The notes beneath the pieces are model-generated. The model was not told the origin of the DNA. It did no database searches and was given only the letters and a program-made list of their open reading frames with translations. A stretch of DNA of 64,000 nucleotides from Rhodobiaceae bacterium (GTDB lineage: Bacteria; Pseudomonadota; Alphaproteobacteria; Rhizobiales; Tepidamorphaceae), in contig JACKJR010000001.1 in assembly GCA_020637855.1 (NCBI GenBank), positions 124,001 through 188,000 of the forward strand, written 5' to 3'. Shown here piece after piece: positions 60,485 through 64,000 of this stretch (its first letter is position 1; each line of letters opens with the position of its first letter). The translations under genes were made by a program, and so were the position numbers.

Positions 60485-60724
60485 ATGATCGAATTGCTCC
60501 GCACCAATGATGTCGTTGCCTTGAGCTTTGTCCGCGCTCTGCTGAGCGAGGCGGGGATCGGCCATCTCGTCATGGACGAGAACATGTCGATTCTCGAAGG
60601 TTCCATCGGCGTCATTCCGAGACGTGTTCTCGTTGAAGCGGAAAGCCGCGATCAGGCTGCCCGCATCCTGACCGATGCCGATCTCGGGCATCTGCTTCCC
60701 TCCCAGGGCAAGCGTCCGTCATGA
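60485..60724 (+). CDS. DUF2007 domain-containing protein
   Basis: 79-aa protein of the DUF2007 (GlnB-like fold) family: the N-terminus MIELLRTNDVVALSFVRALL and central IGVIPRRVLVEAESRDQA match. Function unknown; it regularly precedes a TrmN6-like methyltransferase in rhizobia. Its stop overlaps the start of the next gene by four bases. Confidence 0.9.
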   Translation: MIELLRTNDVVALSFVRALLSEAGIGHLVMDENMSILEGSIGVIPRRVLVEAESRDQAARILTDADLGHLLPSQGKRPS

Positions 60725-61521
60725 ACTCCGGGCCGGATCTCACCGATGATGCCTTTCTCGGCGGTGCGCTGAATGTCTACCAGCCCGCGCGTGGCCACCG
60801 TTCCGGTCTCGATGCGGTGTTGCTGGCGGCGAGCGTGCTGGCAGGACCGGGCGAAACCGTGCTCGATCTCGGCTGTGGCGTTGGTGTTGCCGGCCTGTGC
60901 GTGATGGCGCGGGTTGCCGATATCGAGGCGCTGTTTCTCGACCGTGATGACGCGATGCTGGCGCTTGCGGAACGCAACATCGAGCGCAACGGTTTCGAGC
61001 GCCGCGCGCACACGCTTTGCTTCGACCTCGATGGCAGGGGCGGTGTTGCGGCTGCCGGCGTTCCGCAGGGTTCGATCGATCATGCCATCGCCAACCCGCC
61101 ATTCTTCGAGCAAGGCGTGACGCGGGCAACGCCCGATGCCGCGAAACGCTCGGCTCACATCGCAGGCGATGCGGCGGGTTTGTCGCGGGCGGAGTCGCTG
61201 GCGCGCTGGGCGGCTTTCGCCGCCGGAGCCCTGCGCAAGGGCGGCAGTTTCACGCTGATCCATCGCGCCGATGCGCTGGAAGACATTCTGCCGGCTCTCG
61301 CCGGTCGCTTCGGGGCGGTTGCCGTTGTGCCAATTCATCCGCGCCCGGAGTCGGATGCGATCCGCGTGCTGGTATCCGGCATCAAGGGCAGCCGCGCGGC
61401 GTTCTCGATCCGGCCGGGAATCGTGCTGCATCCGGCATCAGGCGAGGGTTATTTGCCGCAGATCGAAGCCGTGTTGCGGTCACCGCAAGCCTTGCCGCAG
61501 GCAGGTGGCGGGACCACATAA
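60721..61521 (+). CDS. tRNA1(Val) (adenine(37)-N6)-methyltransferase-like protein
   Basis: 266-aa AdoMet-dependent methyltransferase of the TrmN6 group. Motif I is VLDLGCGVGVAGLCV and the catalytic motif NPPFFEQG fits N6-adenine methylation. An N-terminal segment YQPARGHRSGLDAVLLAA is typical of this group. It overlaps DUF2007 by four bases, so the two are translationally coupled. Confidence 0.88.
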   Translation: MNSGPDLTDDAFLGGALNVYQPARGHRSGLDAVLLAASVLAGPGETVLDLGCGVGVAGLCVMARVADIEALFLDRDDAMLALAERNIERNGFERRAHTLCFDLDGRGGVAAAGVPQGSIDHAIANPPFFEQGVTRATPDAAKRSAHIAGDAAGLSRAESLARWAAFAAGALRKGGSFTLIHRADALEDILPALAGRFGAVAVVPIHPRPESDAIRVLVSGIKGSRAAFSIRPGIVLHPASGEGYLPQIEAVLRSPQALPQAGGGTT

Positions 61522-61567
61522 CCAGCTACCCTGTTTTGTGTTTCTCAGCTTCCAGGAAAGAACCCCT

Positions 61568-62428
61568 ATGGCTTTCGAGCGTCTGCGTGCCCTTCTCCCC
61601 GGCTCCGGTGTCCCCATCGTGCCCGTCATGCGGCTTGCCGGGCCCATCGGTGTGCGCACATCGCCATTCCAGCAGTCGCTGTCGCTGGCGGGGCTCGCGG
61701 GTCCGATCAGGCGGCTATTCTCGGTCAAACGCGCCCCGGCGGTTGCCATCGTCATCAATTCGCCCGGCGGTTCGCCAGTGCAGTCGAACCTGATCTTCAA
61801 ACGCATCCGCCAGCTGGCAGACGAGAAGCAGAAGAAGGTCTTCGTCTTTGTCGAGGATGTCGCGGCCTCAGGCGGCTATTTCATCGCCGTGGCCGGTGAC
61901 GAGATCATTGCCGATCCGTCCTCCATCGTCGGTTCCATTGGCGTGGTGTCTGCGAGCTTCGGTTTCGTCGAAGCCATCGGCAAGCTCGGCATCGAGCGCC
62001 GCGTCCACACCGCCGGCGAAAAGAAGGTGACCTTCGACCCCTTCCAGCCGGAAAAGCCTGCTGACGTGACCCGCCTGAAAGCCATCCAGAAGGACATCCA
62101 TGAGACCTTCATCGGTGTGGTGAAATCGCGCCGCGCCGACAAGCTGAAAGGCGAGGACAAGGACCTCTTCTCCGGCGAATTCTGGACCGGCAACAAGGCG
62201 CTGGAGCTGGGCCTGATCGACCGTATAGGCGACTTGCGCTCGGTGCTGCGCGCGGAATATGGAGACAAGGTCGTGACCCCGGTCATCCCGACCCAGAAGC
62301 GCGGGCTTTTCGGCGTGAGCCGTTCGCCATCGGTTGGAAGTTCCGGCGAAATGATCGCGCGGGCTGCCGCATCCGGTCTGGTCGAGGCGGTCGAGGAGCG
62401 TGAGTTGTGGGCCCGCTACGGGCTTTGA
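61568..62428 (+). CDS. S49 family serine peptidase (SppA/SohB-like)
   Basis: 286-aa signal-peptide-peptidase-like protein. The catalytic serine is S101 in EDVAASGGYFIAVAGDEI, with the upstream IVINSPGGSPVQSN oxyanion region and GSIGVV. The short form with no N-terminal transmembrane helix resembles SohB-like peptidases. AGGAAAG lies about eight bases before the ATG at 61568. It is followed by a small membrane-protein gene and glyQ. Confidence 0.93.
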   Translation: MAFERLRALLPGSGVPIVPVMRLAGPIGVRTSPFQQSLSLAGLAGPIRRLFSVKRAPAVAIVINSPGGSPVQSNLIFKRIRQLADEKQKKVFVFVEDVAASGGYFIAVAGDEIIADPSSIVGSIGVVSASFGFVEAIGKLGIERRVHTAGEKKVTFDPFQPEKPADVTRLKAIQKDIHETFIGVVKSRRADKLKGEDKDLFSGEFWTGNKALELGLIDRIGDLRSVLRAEYGDKVVTPVIPTQKRGLFGVSRSPSVGSSGEMIARAAASGLVEAVEERELWARYGL

Positions 62429-62443
62429 AGGCAAAAAGTATAA

Positions 62444-62623
62444 ATGATCAATCCATGGACCCTCATCATCGCGCTCGGCGCCTTCGTCGCATGGCGCTGG
62501 CTCAAGTCCGAGAAGAAGCGCGTCGCCAGCGAGATGCAGCGCACCCGCGCCACGCAGAAGGCCAGACCCATCGAGCTGGAACGCGACAAGGATGGGGTCT
62601 ACCGGCCACGCGACGACGCCTGA
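62444..62623 (+). CDS. small membrane protein, 59 aa
   Basis: A short gene between the S49 peptidase and glyQ, 15 bp after the peptidase stop. One N-terminal helix (MINPWTLIIALGAFVAWRWL, residues 1-20) is followed by a basic, charged tail (KSEKKRVASEMQRTR). Codons match the host. No Shine-Dalgarno sequence is obvious (GAAGGC about 14 bases upstream). The family was not identified; position and coding pattern support a real gene. Confidence 0.7.
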   Translation: MINPWTLIIALGAFVAWRWLKSEKKRVASEMQRTRATQKARPIELERDKDGVYRPRDDA

Positions 62624-62699
62624 GCGCCACCACACCCTTGACGCCGCGCATCGGCTCTTTCACAAGGCGGGGTAAATTTACCCCACAGGTTGCTATCCG

Positions 62700-63626
62700 A
62701 TGACCCAGCCCGATCACATGGACCCGACCCGCTCCTTTCAGGGGCTGATGCTGACCCTGTCGCGTTACTGGGCCGACAAGGGCTGCGTCGTGCTGCAGCC
62801 CTATGACATGGAAGTCGGCGCCGGTACGTTCCATCCCGCGACCACGCTGCGCTCGCTGGGGCCGAAGGCATGGAAGGCGGCCTACGTGCAGCCATCGCGC
62901 CGCCCCAAGGACGGACGCTACGGCGAGAACCCCAACCGGCTTCAGCACTACTACCAGTATCAGGTGATCCTCAAACCCTCGCCGCCGGACCTGCAGCAGC
63001 TTTATCTCAACAGCCTGCTCGCCATTGGCGTCGACCCGGACAACCACGACATCCGCTTTGTCGAGGACGATTGGGAAAGCCCGACGCTGGGCGCCTGGGG
63101 GCTTGGCTGGGAGGTCTGGTGCGATGGCATGGAGGTCTCGCAGTTCACCTACTTCCAGCAGGTCTGCGGCCAGGACTGCCATCCCGTCTCCGGCGAACTG
63201 ACCTACGGGCTTGAGCGCCTCGCCATGTATGTGCAGGGCGTCGACAACGTCTACGACCTGAACTTCAACGGCCGCGAGGGCGACGAGAGGGTCACCTATG
63301 GCGATGTATTCCTGCAGGCCGAGCAGGAATATTCCCGGCATAATTTCGAGTATGCCAACACCGAGATGCTGGAGCAGCATTTCAAGGATGCGCAGGCGGA
63401 ATGTGCCTCGCTGCTTGAGAAGGGCGCTGCCGACGGTGACCTGCATAAATGCGTGCTGCCGGCCTACGACCAGTGCATCAAGGCGAGCCATGCCTTCAAC
63501 CTGCTCGATGCGCGCGGCGTCATCTCCGTCACCGAGCGCCAGAAGTATATTCTCAGCGTGCGCGAACTGGCCAAGGCCTGCGGCGAAGCGTTCGTGCGGA
63601 CTGAGGCTGGCGGGGCTGTAGCTTGA
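62700..63626 (+). CDS. glyQ: glycine--tRNA ligase subunit alpha
   Basis: Alpha subunit of the alpha2-beta2 glycyl-tRNA synthetase, 308 aa. Class II signatures: FQGLMLTLSRYWADKGCVVL, AGTFHPATTLRSLGPKAW, YVQPSRRPKDGRYGENPNR and the motif-2-like QHYYQYQVILKPSP. The beta subunit glyS probably lies beyond the right edge. The ATG at 62700 is used; a second in-frame ATG at 62718 is possible. Confidence 0.97.
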   Translation: MTQPDHMDPTRSFQGLMLTLSRYWADKGCVVLQPYDMEVGAGTFHPATTLRSLGPKAWKAAYVQPSRRPKDGRYGENPNRLQHYYQYQVILKPSPPDLQQLYLNSLLAIGVDPDNHDIRFVEDDWESPTLGAWGLGWEVWCDGMEVSQFTYFQQVCGQDCHPVSGELTYGLERLAMYVQGVDNVYDLNFNGREGDERVTYGDVFLQAEQEYSRHNFEYANTEMLEQHFKDAQAECASLLEKGAADGDLHKCVLPAYDQCIKASHAFNLLDARGVISVTERQKYILSVRELAKACGEAFVRTEAGGAVA

Positions 63627-63716
63627 CCAAGCCCTCGCCACCCCTGATCACGCGCTAGTGCGCTGTCCGGGGTGACGCGAAGCGTGTGTTGAGCCGATCA
63701 AAACACACTCTTCGTC

Positions 63717-63740
63717 ATTCCGGCGAAAGCCGGAATCCAG
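63717..63740. repeat. palindrome, second copy of the ATTCCGGC-GAAA family
   Basis: ATTCCGGC (63717-63724), GAAA loop, GCCGGAAT (63729-63736), then CCAG. Same core as 35723-35750. It lies in the 229-bp gap after glyQ, which also has GTGTGTT/AACACAC arms (63684-63708) and no gene. Confidence 0.75.
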
Positions 63741-63855
63741 AAAAGTGGTTGGTGCGAAGGCAACGGCGGCGTGGACGCAAGATCGCTGGCGCGGCCATCT
63801 GACATGTGATCGAATGCAGGGCGCATGCCCGCAATGACGCAGCGGAGGACCGCAC

Positions 63856-64000
63856 GTGACAGATCAGCCGAAAATCGCCGGCACGGCGCCCATCCCCGTC
63901 GAGGTGGAAGCCGGCAAGACCTATTTCTGGTGTGCCTGCGGGCGTTCGGCCAACCAGCCCTTCTGCGACGGCTCCCACAAGGAAACCGGCTTTGCTCCGG
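63856..64000 (+). CDS. CDGSH iron-sulfur domain protein, truncated by window end
   Basis: The first 48 residues of a small CDGSH protein. The GTG start has a perfect GGAGGA six bases upstream. The [2Fe-2S] ligands are visible as WCACG, then PFCDGSH (C-x-C...C-D-G-S-H). Such proteins hold a labile cluster and act in redox or cluster transfer. The rest lies outside the window. Confidence 0.9.
   Translation, partial: MTDQPKIAGTAPIPVEVEAGKTYFWCACGRSANQPFCDGSHKETGFAP

Noticed and set aside
1..64000. tRNA or rRNA genes
   Set aside because: No cloverleaf or rRNA conserved core was recognised by eye; a tRNAscan or Rfam search would be decisive.

Overview
The window is high-GC chromosomal DNA from an alphaproteobacterium, almost certainly of the order Hyphomicrobiales (Rhizobiales). 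The evidence is gene content and order: an invasion-associated-locus-B protein beside an aa3 oxidase cluster (coxB-coxA-ctaB-small ORF-ctaG-coxC-DUF983-SURF1-thrC-M16 peptidase), an ispH-thrB-rnhA run, an F0 operon with separate b and b' subunits, a CcrM-type DNA methyltransferase, GCS2-type glutamate-cysteine ligase, DUF1127 beside LysR, and several palindromic intergenic repeats of the kind scattered through rhizobial genomes. No rRNA, tRNA, prophage, transposase gene or CRISPR array was recognised.

Layout. 1-10 kb: a soluble chemoreceptor running off the left edge, a secreted PAN-like protein, an acetyltransferase, RsmE, GshA, a LysR/DUF1127 divergent pair, a DUF937 protein, an unusual four-copy tandem array of terminator hairpins, a 52-aa lipoprotein, TldD and an IalB-family protein. 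10-20 kb: cytochrome aa3 oxidase structural and assembly genes followed by thrC and an M16 peptidase. 20-29 kb: an acetyltransferase, a membrane GGDEF/EAL protein, YqgE, a DsbD-N-like protein, a peroxiredoxin, then DUF1697, rnhA, thrB and ispH on the minus strand, with a 139-bp MITE-like element between thrB and ispH. 29-35 kb: a tandem glycine riboswitch and the glycine cleavage operon gcvT-gcvH-osmC-gcvPA-gcvPB, with a split P-protein. 35-39 kb: a 3-methyladenine glycosylase and the atpI-B-E-b'-b operon. 39-49 kb: smc, a DsbA-like protein, DUF721, mutY, ccrM, rnhB and a radical SAM protein. 48-54 kb: two TIGR0428x-type glycosyltransferases, an aldo/keto reductase, an AT-richer accessory gene and moaB. 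54-64 kb: a type 4 UDG, ETF-QO, a TPR lipoprotein-like protein, ispE, a polyprenyl synthase, DUF2007, a TrmN6-like methylase, an S49 peptidase, a 59-aa membrane protein, glyQ and a truncated CDGSH protein.

Functional links. The cox block makes, hemylates and copper-loads a terminal oxidase, and has an FNR/FixK-like box upstream. The gcv operon is preceded by two glycine aptamers. ccrM has a near-consensus CtrA box upstream, as expected for a cell-cycle methyltransferase. mutY, UDG, Tag and two RNases H give a housekeeping nucleic-acid maintenance theme.

The most interesting accessory locus is the single gene at about 51.2-52.9 kb. It encodes an ABC/AAA ATPase fused to a TOPRIM-like DUF4435 domain, the architecture of a merged AriA-AriB (PARIS) anti-phage system, inserted between housekeeping genes. 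Other notable items are the tandem terminator array (7.36-7.54 kb), the MITE in the ispH-thrB operon and a hairpin family sharing an AAAGT-TGCA-ACTTT core. All function calls come from reading motifs and context; no database search was run.
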